Positions 55,261 to 64,000 of a DNA stretch of 64,000 nucleotides are shown here, piece by piece. The DNA is from UBA4742 sp963785815. GTDB taxonomy: Bacteria; Actinomycetota; Acidimicrobiia; Acidimicrobiales; Acidimicrobilacustridaceae. The first letter of the stretch is position 1; the number at the start of each line of letters is the position of its first letter. Position numbers and translations under genes: made by a program. The notes beneath the pieces are model-generated. The model was given only the letters and a program-made list of their open reading frames with translations. It did not search any database and had not been told where the DNA came from. The stretch spans positions 1 through 64,000 of the forward strand of contig CAWAWN010000003.1 in NCBI GenBank assembly GCA_963785815.1, in the 5' to 3' direction.

Positions 55261-56118
55261 GTGACCGCGGAGAAGCTGGACGGCGAGGTGGTGGCCGGCC
55301 TGGTCAAGGCCGACCTGGTGGCGCGGATCGCCGCCCTCGTCGATCGGGGCGTCACGCCGGGCCTGGGCACGCTGCTGGTCGGTGACGACGCACCCAGCGC
55401 CAACTACGTGGCCATGAAGCACCAGGAGTGCGCCGAGCTGGGCATCGCCTCGCGCCACACGCACCTGCCGGCCTCGGCCAGCCAGGCCGACGTGCTGGCC
55501 GTGGTCGACGACTACAACCGCGATCCGGCGGTCGACGCCTTCCTGATGCAGTACCCGTTCCCACCCGGGCTCGACTACGCCGAGGCCATGCTGGCCATGG
55601 AGCCCGACAAGGACGTGGACGGGCTCCACCCCGTGAGCCTGGGCAAGCTGGTGCAAGGCGTGCCCGGCCCGCGCCCGTGCACGCCCGCCGGCATCCAGGC
55701 CCTGCTCCAGCACTACGAGATCCCCATCGCCGGCCAGCACGTGGTGATCGTGGGGCGAGGGCTCACCATCGGCCGGCCGCTGGCCAACCTGCTGTCGCTC
55801 AAGGAGCCCGGTGCCAACGCCGCGGTCACCGTGGTCCACACCGGGGTGGCCGATCTGGGCTTCCACACCCGTCAGGCCGACATCCTGGTGGCGGCCGCCG
55901 GCTCACCGGGCATCATCACCCCCGACATGGTCAAGCCGGGGGCGGCGGTGGTGGCCGCCGGCGTGTCCTTCGAAGATGGCCGCATCCGCTCCGACGTGGT
56001 GCTCGAGGTGCGGGAGGTGGCGGCCTGGACGTCGCCCCGCGTGGGAGGCGTGGGTCCGATGACTCGGGCCATGCTCCTGCGCAACACGGTGGAGGCCGCC
56101 GAACGCCATGCCAGCTGA
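55261..56118 (+). CDS. folD: Methylenetetrahydrofolate dehydrogenase/cyclohydrolase
   Basis: Interconverts 5,10-methylene-, methenyl- and 10-formyl-THF, feeding purN and purH. The 285-residue protein has the catalytic Lys in SANYVAMKHQECAELGI, a QYPFPPGL variant of the usual QLPLP loop, PDKDVDGLHPVSLGKLV, and the NADP site VVIVGRGLTIGRPLANLL. The QYPFPP change is worth noting but conservative. GTG start, leaderless. Confidence 0.95.
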   Translation: MTAEKLDGEVVAGLVKADLVARIAALVDRGVTPGLGTLLVGDDAPSANYVAMKHQECAELGIASRHTHLPASASQADVLAVVDDYNRDPAVDAFLMQYPFPPGLDYAEAMLAMEPDKDVDGLHPVSLGKLVQGVPGPRPCTPAGIQALLQHYEIPIAGQHVVIVGRGLTIGRPLANLLSLKEPGANAAVTVVHTGVADLGFHTRQADILVAAAGSPGIITPDMVKPGAAVVAAGVSFEDGRIRSDVVLEVREVAAWTSPRVGGVGPMTRAMLLRNTVEAAERHAS

Positions 56119-56199
56119 CCAGGCCGTCCCCGTTCCGGCGGGGACCGATCTGGTGTCGCCATCCGGGTCCGGGAACGGCCCCCGAGCTCGAGGTTGCCG

Positions 56200-58377
56200 A
56201 TGATCGCCATCACCGATGCCCACCGCACGCTGGCCGAGACCGTGGCCGACATGCTCGAACGCCGTGGGGCCCGCGCCGCCGCCCGTGACCTGCTGACCGC
56301 GCCCGACGAGACATTGCCGGCCCTGTGGCCGGAGGCGTGCGAACTGGGTTGGCTGGGCCTGCACGTGCCCGAGTCCGCCGGTGGCTCGGGCTACGGCATG
56401 ACCGAGCTGGTGGTGGTCGTCGAGCAGCTCGGTCGGGCGCTCACCCCGGGACCGTTCGTGCCCACCGCCATGGCCAGCGCCACCCTCGTGGCCACCGCAC
56501 CCGACGAGCTGGGGGCGCAGCTGCTCGGTGGCCTGGCCACCGGTGATCGCGTCGGCGCGGTCGCCCTCGGCGGCGACGTGGTCGTGGCCGACGGCCGGGC
56601 GTCGGGGTCGGCTGGCGTCGTGCTCGGCGGCGGTCTGGCCGACGTGCTGCTGGTGGCCAGCCACGACGACGTGGCGGTGGTGGACCTCGGTGGTGACGGT
56701 GTCACCGTCGAGGTGCCGCCCAACCTCGACCCGACCCGGCGGGCGGCCCGCATCACCCTCGAGGACGCGCCGGCCCAGGTCATCGCCGGGGCGCGCCGGA
56801 CGATGCTGGATGTGGCTCGGCTCGTCCTGTCGGCCGAGGCCGTGGGCGTGGCCCGCCAGTGCACCGAGCTGGCTGCCGACTACGCCAAGGTTCGCGAGCA
56901 GTTCGGCCGGCCGATCGCCACCTTCCAGGCGGTCAAGCACCACTGCGCCAACATGGCCGTGGCCACCGAGCTGGCCACCGCCGCCGTGTGGGACGCGGCC
57001 CGGGCCATGACCACCGCCATCGAGGACGGTGACCCGGCGTCGGTCGCCCAGGCCTCCTACACGGCAGCCATCGCCGCGGTGATGGCCCTGCCCGCCGCCG
57101 ACCTGTGCGCCAACCTGAACATGCAGGTGCACGGCGGCATCGGTTTCACCTGGGAGCACGACGCCCACCTCTACCTGCGCCGCGCCAGCGCGCTCGAGGC
57201 CCTGGTGGACGCCGACCAGGCCGCCCGGGACGTGGCCGACCTGGCCCGCACCGGGATCCGCCGCGAGCGCTCGGTCGATCTGCCGCCCGAGGCCGAGGCC
57301 ATCCGGGGCGCCGTGCGCGAGCTGGTCGAGCGCCTCGACGGGCTCGAGCCGGCCGAGCAGACGCAGGTCCTCATCGACACCGGCTACGTCATGCCCCACT
57401 GGCCGGCCCCATGGGGCCGCGACGCCGATGCCGTCGAGCAGCTGGTCATCGAGCAGGAGTTCAAGGCGGCCGGCATCTCGCGGCCCTCGCTCGGCATCAC
57501 CACCTGGGTGATCCTCACCCTGGTGCAGCACGCCACCGACGACCAGGTGGCCCGGTGGGTGCGACCAGCGCTCGAGCAGGAGGTGATCTGGTGCCAGCTG
57601 TTCAGCGAGCCAGACGCCGGATCCGACGCCGCCGGCATCAAGACGCGGGCCACCAGGGTGGACGGCGGGTGGAAGATCAACGGCCAGAAGGTGTGGACCA
57701 GCGGGGCGCACGTCTCGGGCTTCGGCCTGGCCACCGTGCGCACCGATCCCCAGGCCCCCAAGCACCAGGGCATCACCACCATGGTCATCGACATGCACGC
57801 CGAGGGCGTCGAGGTGCGCCCGCTGAAGATGCCCAGCGGCCAGTCCGAGTTCAACGAGGTGTTCTTCAACGACGTGTTCGTGCCCGATGACGACGTGGTC
57901 GGGCCCGTGGACGGCGGCTGGACGGTGGCCCGGGCCACGCTGGGCAACGAGAGCGTGAGCATCGGCGGCGGCGACGGCGGGATGGCCATGCCGGGCGAGG
58001 CCCTGCTGGCCAGCTTCGACGCCCACCCCGATCGGCTGGCCGGGGGTGCGGGCCGCATCGGGCGCTACATCGCCACCCAGCAGGCCATGGGCGTGCTCAA
58101 CCAGCGCAGCGCCCATCGGGCCGTGGCCGGTGGCGAGCCCGGTCCCGAGGGGGCCATCACCAAGCTGGTGCTGTCCGAGCTGGGCCACGACGCGGCTGCC
58201 ATCCTGGCCGAGCTGGCTGGTCCCGAGGGGGCCTTCATGGACGGAGACGGCGCCGTGGCGTCCACCATGGTGCTCATGCACCGGGCCCTGTCCATCGCCG
58301 GGGGCACGTCGGAGATCAAGCGGAACCAGATCGGCGAGCGCATCCTCGGCCTGCCCCGCGACCCCCTCATCAACTGA
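56200..58377 (+). CDS. Tandem (fused) acyl-CoA dehydrogenase
   Basis: A 725-residue protein made of two complete acyl-CoA dehydrogenase domains. The N-half (about 1-345) has GLHVPESAGGSGYGMTELVV, VREQFGRPIATFQAVKH and QVHGGIGFTWEHDAHLYLRR. The C-half (about 370-725) has PHWPAPWGRD, CQLFSEPDAGSDAAGIKTRA, WTSGAHVSGFGL and IAGGTSEIKRNQIGERILGLP. Fused forms occur in Actinobacteria, where heteromeric FadE pairs act on steroid or fatty acyl-CoAs. ATG 56200 is preferred over TTG 56194. The catalytic base is only confidently visible in general context. Confidence 0.9.
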   Translation: MIAITDAHRTLAETVADMLERRGARAAARDLLTAPDETLPALWPEACELGWLGLHVPESAGGSGYGMTELVVVVEQLGRALTPGPFVPTAMASATLVATAPDELGAQLLGGLATGDRVGAVALGGDVVVADGRASGSAGVVLGGGLADVLLVASHDDVAVVDLGGDGVTVEVPPNLDPTRRAARITLEDAPAQVIAGARRTMLDVARLVLSAEAVGVARQCTELAADYAKVREQFGRPIATFQAVKHHCANMAVATELATAAVWDAARAMTTAIEDGDPASVAQASYTAAIAAVMALPAADLCANLNMQVHGGIGFTWEHDAHLYLRRASALEALVDADQAARDVADLARTGIRRERSVDLPPEAEAIRGAVRELVERLDGLEPAEQTQVLIDTGYVMPHWPAPWGRDADAVEQLVIEQEFKAAGISRPSLGITTWVILTLVQHATDDQVARWVRPALEQEVIWCQLFSEPDAGSDAAGIKTRATRVDGGWKINGQKVWTSGAHVSGFGLATVRTDPQAPKHQGITTMVIDMHAEGVEVRPLKMPSGQSEFNEVFFNDVFVPDDDVVGPVDGGWTVARATLGNESVSIGGGDGGMAMPGEALLASFDAHPDRLAGGAGRIGRYIATQQAMGVLNQRSAHRAVAGGEPGPEGAITKLVLSELGHDAAAILAELAGPEGAFMDGDGAVASTMVLMHRALSIAGGTSEIKRNQIGERILGLPRDPLIN

Positions 58378-58801
58378 CCTGGCCCTCCGGTCGGCAAGCC
58401 TCCCTGCGGGCGCTTCGCCATCCGGGTGGCATCTCGCGTGCGGCTTCGCCCGGCTCCGCTGACCTGGCCCTCCGGTCGGCAAGCCTCCCTGCGGGCGCTT
58501 CGCCATCCGGGTGGCATCTCGCGTGCGGCTTCGCCCGGCTCCGCTGACCTGGCCCTCCGGTCGGCAAGCCTCCCTGCGGGCGCTTCGCCATCCGGGTGGC
58601 ATCTCGCGTGCGGCTTCGCCCCGCTCCGCTGACCTGGCCCTCCGGTCGGCAAGCCTCCCTGCGGGCGCTTCGCCATCCGGGTGGCATCTCGCGAGCGGCT
58701 TCGCCCGGCTCCGCTGACCTGGCCCTCCGGTCGGCAAGCCTCCCTGCGGGCGCTTCGCCATCCGGGTGGCATCTCGCGAGCGGCTTCGCCCGGCTCCGCC
58801 G
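58375..58801 (+). repeat. Tandem array of repeat family A: five 85-bp units
   Basis: Units start TGACCTGGCCCTCCGGTCGG at 58375, 58460, 58545, 58630 and 58715, with only a few substitutions. The period is exactly 85 bp. It starts within the stop codon of the acyl-CoA dehydrogenase gene and ends before the metF promoter. Orientation is opposite to the array at 35347, but the core (GGCAAGCCTCCCTGCGGGCG) is shared. Confidence 0.9.
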
Positions 58802-58857
58802 CGTTTGTGAAGGTCAGACGGGCGGTGACGCGGGTGCGGGCTCACTAGCCTGGACCG

Positions 58858-59716
58858 ATGGCCAGGATCAGCGACCTGCTCGCCGCAGGCCCGACGTCGT
58901 CGTTCGAGTTCTTCCCGCCCAAGACCGACGACGCCGCCCGCAGCCTGGAGAAGACGATCGGCGAGCTGGCCCCGCTCGACCCCTCGTTCGTGTCCGTCAC
59001 CTACGGCGCCGGGGGTTCCACCCGTGAGCGCACCCGCGACATCGTGGTGCACATCCAGCGCGATGCCGGCATCACGGCCATGGCCCACCTCACCTGCATC
59101 GCCCACCGGCCCGAGGACCTGGTGTCGCTGCTGCGCCAGTACCAGGAGGCCGGGATCGAGAACATCCTGGCCCTGGCTGGCGACCCACCCCTGGGCGAGC
59201 CGCTGGAGGACTCGGGCCTGCGCTACGCGGTCGAGCTCATCGACATCGTGCGGGCCACCGGCGACTTCTGCATCGGCGTGGCCGCCCACCCGGAGCTGCA
59301 CCCGCGCTCGGGCGGCGACCGGGGGCGCGATCCGCGACTTCCTCGCGGCCAAGCTGGAGCTGGCCGACTTCGCCATCACCCAGTTCTTCTTCGAGCCCGA
59401 GCCCTACCTGACGATGATCGACGAGCTGGCCGAGCGGGGGGTGACCAGGCCGGTGCTGCCCGGCATCATGCCGGTCACCAACGCCCGTCAGGTGCAGCGC
59501 TTCGCAGAGCTGGCCGGTGCCGAGTTCCCGCCTCGGCTGGCCGCCCGCTTCGAGGCGGTGGCCGACGACCCGGCGGCAGTGCGGGCGCTCGGGGTCGAGC
59601 TGGCCACCGACCTGTGCCGCCGGCTCCTGGAAGCCGGGGTGCCGGGGCTGCACTTCTACACGTTGAACCGCTCCACCGCGACCCGCGAGATCTGCGCCAA
59701 CCTCGGCCTCTCGTGA
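58858..59716 (+). CDS. metF: Methylenetetrahydrofolate reductase, with a frame shift
   Basis: Reduces 5,10-methylene-THF to 5-methyl-THF for methionine. The first part has SFEFFPPKTDDAARSLEK, FVSVTYGAGGSTRERT, TAMAHLTCIAHRPEDL and IENILALAGDPPLGEP, up to CIGVAAHPELHPRSGGDR. The second part continues in another frame: AIRDFLAAKLELADFAITQF, FFEPEPYL and MPVTNARQVQRFAELAG, ending ANLGLS. The shift occurs at a run of five G (59321-59325); removing one G restores a normal 285-residue enzyme. A TAGCCT box ends 6 bases before the ATG. Sequencing error or true inactivation cannot be told apart here. Confidence 0.9.
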
Positions 59717-59732
59717 CCGGCCTCCAGCCAGT

Positions 59733-60353
59733 TCAGGGCGTGAACTGGGCCTGGATCACCGTGACCAGGCCATCGGTGATCTCCACCCACACGTACTTCG
59801 GGGTGTCGCTTCCCAGGATGGCCTGCGCGCTGGCCACGCCCGTGGTGGGGGCGGCGTCGGTGCCGCTGAAGCCGCCGCTGGCGTTCTCGGCCAAGGGCAG
59901 CACGGCCACCTTGGTGGCGGTGGGCAGCGTGTAGATCTTCGGGTTCTCGTTGCGCACGAAGTAGTCGTTGTCGACCGGCGTGGAGGATCCGGCTGCAGCC
60001 TGGGCGGCGGCGCCCGAGAACCAGCAGGCCAGGTCGAGGCCGATGGCGTCGTGGGCGGTGTCGACCGACTTGAGCACGCCGAACCAGATGCCGTCGGGCA
60101 GGCTGCCGCCTGCCGGTGGGGTGCAGCCTGATCCGTCGGGCGACGTGCTGTCGGTGCTGGCCGGGATGGAGATGGGCACCGACGGTGGCGTGGGCTGGGC
60201 GGAGGTGACCGTGGTCGCGCCCGAGGCAGTCGTGTCGGGGGCCGAGGCCGATCCGTGCGACGAGCTGCACGCCCCGGCCGTGAGCACCGACATCACCGCC
60301 AGTGCGGCCAGGATGGCGCCGGGCGGGCGTCGGCGGGGTCGGCCACGTGGCAT
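59733..60353 (-). CDS. Secreted lipoprotein of unknown function
   Basis: A 206-residue lipoprotein. A basic start (MPRGRPRRRPPG) leads to a hydrophobic helix and the lipobox TAGACSS (Cys near residue 29). A Ser/Thr/Pro-rich linker follows, then a domain with two Cys (DGSGCTPP and LDLACWFSG) and strand-rich sequence such as WFGVLKSVDTAHDAIGLDLA and DNDYFVRNENPKIYTLPTAT. I do not recognise the family. Extracytoplasmic location is likely. It converges with metF. Confidence 0.75.
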   Translation of the reverse strand: MPRGRPRRRPPGAILAALAVMSVLTAGACSSSHGSASAPDTTASGATTVTSAQPTPPSVPISIPASTDSTSPDGSGCTPPAGGSLPDGIWFGVLKSVDTAHDAIGLDLACWFSGAAAQAAAGSSTPVDNDYFVRNENPKIYTLPTATKVAVLPLAENASGGFSGTDAAPTTGVASAQAILGSDTPKYVWVEITDGLVTVIQAQFTP

Positions 60354-60444
60354 GGGTCGGTCCGGGCGGGGTCGAGGTCGCAACACCTCCCCATGCTGGC
60401 CCAAGCGCGTGGGCGGCGGTCGTCATCGCCTCCACCGCACCTGC

Positions 60445-60513
60445 CCACTTGTGCCACTTGTGCCACTTGTCCCACTTGTCCCACTTGTCTTGAACTTGTC
60501 TCATCGGTACCAT
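60445..60513 (+). promoter_or_regulatory. icd promoter with five 9-bp direct repeats
   Basis: Five head-to-tail copies of CCACTTGTG or CCACTTGTC run from 60445 to 60489. The last contributes the -35 (TTGTCT, 60485-60490), and TACCAT (60508-60513) is the -10 at 17-base spacing. The ATG of icd lies 6 bases after the -10, so the message is probably leaderless. The repeats may bind a regulator or vary in number. Confidence 0.6.
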
Positions 60514-60519
60514 CGGGGC

Positions 60520-61716
<1,197 letters not shown>

Positions 61717-61747
61717 CCCACCCGCCCATCACCCGCACCCGCTGAGC

Positions 61748-61786
61748 GGCGGCAACCACTTGCTCAGGAGGCGTGTGGTTGCCGCC
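61748..61786. terminator. Hairpin terminator between icd and the aldo/keto reductase gene
   Basis: GGCGGCAACCAC (61748-61759) pairs perfectly with GTGGTTGCCGCC (61775-61786) around 15 bases. It lies between two convergent genes and probably works in both directions. Confidence 0.75.
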
Positions 61787-61812
61787 GGTTGATGGTGGGG
61801 CGCGCGGTTGGG

Positions 61813-62781
61813 CTATGTGAAGTAGACGATGGTGACGAGCTCCTCGAGCACCTCGGGGGTCAGGGCGTCGACCACCTCGAGGGCGGCCATGTTCTCGACC
61901 ACCTGTGAGACCCGGCTGGCCCCCGTGATGACCGTGGACACGTGGGGGTTCATCGTGCACCAGGCGATGGCCATCTGCGACAGCGTGCACCCCAGCCGCT
62001 CGGCCACCGCGGCGAGCTGGCGCACCTTGGCGTTGCGTCGCTCGTCGGTCAGCATCGCCTGCAACCACTCGTAGCCGGGGAGCGCGCCCCGGCTGTCGGC
62101 CGGGACGCCGTCGAGGTACTTGCCGGTGAGCAGACCCGATGCCAACGGGCTCCAGGTGGTGAGGCCCAGGCCGATGTCGTCGTAGAGGCGGGCGTACTCG
62201 TTGGTCACGCGCTCCTGCTCGAGCAGGTTGTACTGGGGCTGCTCCATGACCGGCTTGTGCCAGCCGTGGCGGTCGGCGATGTCCCAGGCGGCCCGGATCT
62301 CGGACCCGCGCCACTCCGAGGTGCCCCAGTACAGGGCCTGGCCCGATGACACGATGTCGGACATGGCCCGCACCGTCTCCTCGATGGGGGTGTCGGGATC
62401 GGGACGGTGGCAGAACAGCAGGTCGACGAAGTCGAGCCCCAGCCGCTCCAGCGAACCCTCGATGGCCTGGAGCAGGTACTTGCGGTTGAGGGTGTGCGAC
62501 ATGTTGGGGACGTCGTCGTGGATCCCGAAGAACAACTTGGTGGAAACCACGTAGGACCATCGCGGCCAGGCCAGCTCGGCCAGGGCGTGGCCCATCACCC
62601 GCTCGGACTCGCCCCCGGCGTAGGACTCGGCGTTGTCGAAGAAGTTCACGCCGGCGTCGCGGGCCGCGGTCAGGCACTCCACGGCCAGGTCGGTGCCGAC
62701 CTGGCCCCCGAAGGTGACCCACGACCCGAACGACAGGGTGCTGACCTGCAGGCCGCTGCTGCCCAGGTGTCGGTACGGCAT
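61813..62781 (-). CDS. Aldo/keto reductase (potassium-channel beta-subunit-like)
   Basis: A 322-residue NADPH-dependent TIM-barrel reductase. MPYRHLGSSGLQVSTLSFGS starts the fold. The catalytic Asp/Tyr lie in VNFFDNAESYAGGESER, Lys in YVVSTKLFFG, and His in LDFVDLLFCHRPDPDTPIEE. GLTTWSPLASGLLTGKY and ITGASRVSQVVENMAAL are near the C-terminus. The ATG at 62781 was chosen for its AGGA at 7-base spacing; 62787 and 62817 are alternatives. The exact substrate is unknown; homologues reduce small aldehydes or ketones. Confidence 0.9.
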   Translation of the reverse strand: MPYRHLGSSGLQVSTLSFGSWVTFGGQVGTDLAVECLTAARDAGVNFFDNAESYAGGESERVMGHALAELAWPRWSYVVSTKLFFGIHDDVPNMSHTLNRKYLLQAIEGSLERLGLDFVDLLFCHRPDPDTPIEETVRAMSDIVSSGQALYWGTSEWRGSEIRAAWDIADRHGWHKPVMEQPQYNLLEQERVTNEYARLYDDIGLGLTTWSPLASGLLTGKYLDGVPADSRGALPGYEWLQAMLTDERRNAKVRQLAAVAERLGCTLSQMAIAWCTMNPHVSTVITGASRVSQVVENMAALEVVDALTPEVLEELVTIVYFT

Positions 62782-62935
62782 GTCCATGTCCTGATCCCCC
62801 TCGTGGCTCGCGGTCACGGCTCGTCCGGTGCTCGGCTGCGGGCACGCTAGCCCCGCTGCAGGCGGCGTCCACCGAGGCCGGTCGGCCGATCAGCCATCGG
62901 TGATCGGCGCGTGGCCGACCGGTACCCTCGGGCCC

Positions 62936-64000
62936 ATGGGGCAGATCCGGTGGCGGGCCATCCTGTTCTGGGCGGTCGCCGGCACGGCCATGGTCGTGGC
63001 CGTCACCCTGATCAACACCAGCTCGACCTACCACACGCTGGGCGGGCTGGTCGACACCGGGCCTCACGACCCCGAGGGTCCGGTGATGCACCACGACATG
63101 CCCTCGTACCCCGAGCTGGCCGGCGGCGGCCACGACGGCGCCGACTTCTACGTGATCGCCCGCCAGCCGATGCACCCCACCAAGGCCGCGGCCGAGCTCG
63201 ATCGTCCCCGCTACCGGCTCCAGCGCATCGGCTTCCCCTGGCTGGTCTGGGTGCTGCACCCGACCGGCGGGGGCCTGGGCCTGATCTGGTCCATGTTCGC
63301 CGTGGGGGTGGCCGGCGTGCTGGCGGGCTGCGTGGCCAGCGGCGCGCTCTCGATGCGACTGGGCGGACCGGCGTGGCCGGCGCTGGCCTTCGCGCTGGTG
63401 CCGGGCACGTTCGAGTCGTTGCGCATCTCGACGCCCGACCCGCTGGCCTTCGCCTTCGTGCTGTGGGCCCTCTACTTCCTGTTGCGGCGACGGCTGTGGT
63501 GGGCGGTGCTGTTCGGGGTGGCGGCCGGCCTGACCAAGGAGACCGGCCTGCTCTTCCTGTTCGGGTTCCTGCTGTGGCGGCGCGACCGCGACGCGTTGAT
63601 CGCCACCGCCATCCCGACCGCGGTGGTCGGCGCCTGGTGGCTGTGGCTGCGCCACCTCTTCCCCCACGTCAGCAACCAGGTGCAGGAGTTCGTGTCCCCG
63701 TTGAGCGGATGGAGCGACGCCATCAAGTTCTGGGGACGCGGCTACGAGCCCATCGGGATGGTGTCGGCCGTGGCCGCCGTGGTCGTGTGCGTGCTGGCCC
63801 TGGCCGTGGGCCGGCTGCGTCACCCGTTCGGCTGGTCGATCCTGCTCAGCCTGTTGATGTTCGTCGTGCTGTCGGCCAACACCCTGGGCCCCGAGCGCAA
63901 CGCCGGGCGCACCACGCTCGGCGCCTTCGTGCTGGCCGTCATCGTGCTGGCCACCTACCGCACGGCCGAGGCCGCGCTCGCCGAGCCGGCTGCGTCGGAC
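62936..64000 (+). CDS. Multi-pass membrane protein, GT-C glycosyltransferase-like, 3' truncated
   Basis: The 355 visible codons run off the right edge without a stop. The protein starts MGQIRWRAILFWAVAGTAMV and has about eight membrane helices. An outward loop with HDGADFYVIARQPM is followed by RPRYRLQRIGFPWLVWVL, a pattern seen in membrane glycosyltransferase-like or cell-surface glycopolymer proteins. Further helices carry STPDPLAFAFVLWALYFLL and GLTKETGLLFLFGFLL. TACCCT ends 7 bases before the ATG (leaderless). The role in envelope glycan assembly is an inference. Confidence 0.7.
   Translation, partial: MGQIRWRAILFWAVAGTAMVVAVTLINTSSTYHTLGGLVDTGPHDPEGPVMHHDMPSYPELAGGGHDGADFYVIARQPMHPTKAAAELDRPRYRLQRIGFPWLVWVLHPTGGGLGLIWSMFAVGVAGVLAGCVASGALSMRLGGPAWPALAFALVPGTFESLRISTPDPLAFAFVLWALYFLLRRRLWWAVLFGVAAGLTKETGLLFLFGFLLWRRDRDALIATAIPTAVVGAWWLWLRHLFPHVSNQVQEFVSPLSGWSDAIKFWGRGYEPIGMVSAVAAVVVCVLALAVGRLRHPFGWSILLSLLMFVVLSANTLGPERNAGRTTLGAFVLAVIVLATYRTAEAALAEPAASD

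Noticed and set aside
58375..58801. CRISPR-like array or repeat protein gene
   Set aside because: The 85-bp units repeat completely without spacers, and the period is not a multiple of three, so neither reading holds.
55903..59379. Open frame of 1158 codons on the minus strand
   Set aside because: It runs antisense through folD, the acyl-CoA dehydrogenase and the repeat array, with shadow-like composition and no recognisable domain.

Overview
The window is a dense, very GC-rich bacterial chromosome segment. No rRNA or tRNA gene, CRISPR array or transposase was found. Gene content points to Actinobacteriota, most likely class Acidimicrobiia. The markers are secY-adk-map next to infA-rpmJ-rpsM-rpsK-rpsD-rpoA-rplQ-truA and rplM-rpsI-glmM-glmS, a GuaB3-type IMPDH-like protein, an F420-type luciferase-like oxidoreductase, a TIGR03086-type (mycothiol-linked) protein, a CIRCE-controlled groESL operon, and many apparently leaderless promoters. 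The class assignment is inference from gene order and protein style; no search was run.

Layout. 1-3.9 kb: end of the spc ribosomal operon (rpsE, rpmD, rplO), then secY, adk and map. 3.9-7.6 kb: an accessory island between map and infA, holding a PEP mutase-like enzyme, an anchored protein, a scrambled MmcQ/YjbR remnant, a secreted lectin-like protein and a DinB-like protein. 7.5-11.8 kb: the alpha operon with its own promoter; infA appears to start at CTG. 12.0-13.2 kb: an encapsulated ferritin and its encapsulin shell. 13.3-19.4 kb: rplM-rpsI-glmM and a glmS almost twice the normal length. 19.5-26.6 kb: acpS, nnr, a CBS protein, alr, a family 4 UDG and tsaE-tsaB-rimI-tsaD. 26.8-28.9 kb: groES-groEL behind CIRCE. 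29-35.3 kb: Nudix, nitroreductase, hydrolase, guaB3 and guaA. 35.3-36 kb: a 7-copy tandem array. 36-40 kb: NlpC/P60 peptidase, F420-type oxidoreductase, dienelactone hydrolase and a broken membrane-protein gene. 40.1-43.7 kb: pcrA interrupted by an intein whose reading frame is shifted. 43.8-52.6 kb: acyl-CoA ligase, sucCD, three small membrane proteins and purN-purH. 52.7-55.2 kb (minus strand): SGNH lipoprotein, maf and dusB. 55.3-59.7 kb: folD, a double acyl-CoA dehydrogenase, a 5-copy tandem array and a frameshifted metF. 59.7-64 kb: lipoprotein, icd, aldo/keto reductase and a truncated membrane glycosyltransferase-like protein.

How the genes work together. Most are housekeeping: translation, secretion, amino-sugar and cell-wall precursors (glmM, glmS, alr), t6A tRNA modification (tsaBDE), purine synthesis (purN, purH, guaA), C1 metabolism (folD, metF), TCA cycle (icd, sucCD) and chaperonins.

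The more unusual signals lie between and inside these genes. One dispersed repeat family occupies seven intergenic sites and is expanded into tandem arrays at two of them. Two further inverted-repeat families form hairpins at gene ends. Three loci carry coding-frame damage (pcrA intein, metF, a hypothetical membrane gene). Whether that damage is biological or a sequencing/assembly error cannot be decided from this sequence alone.
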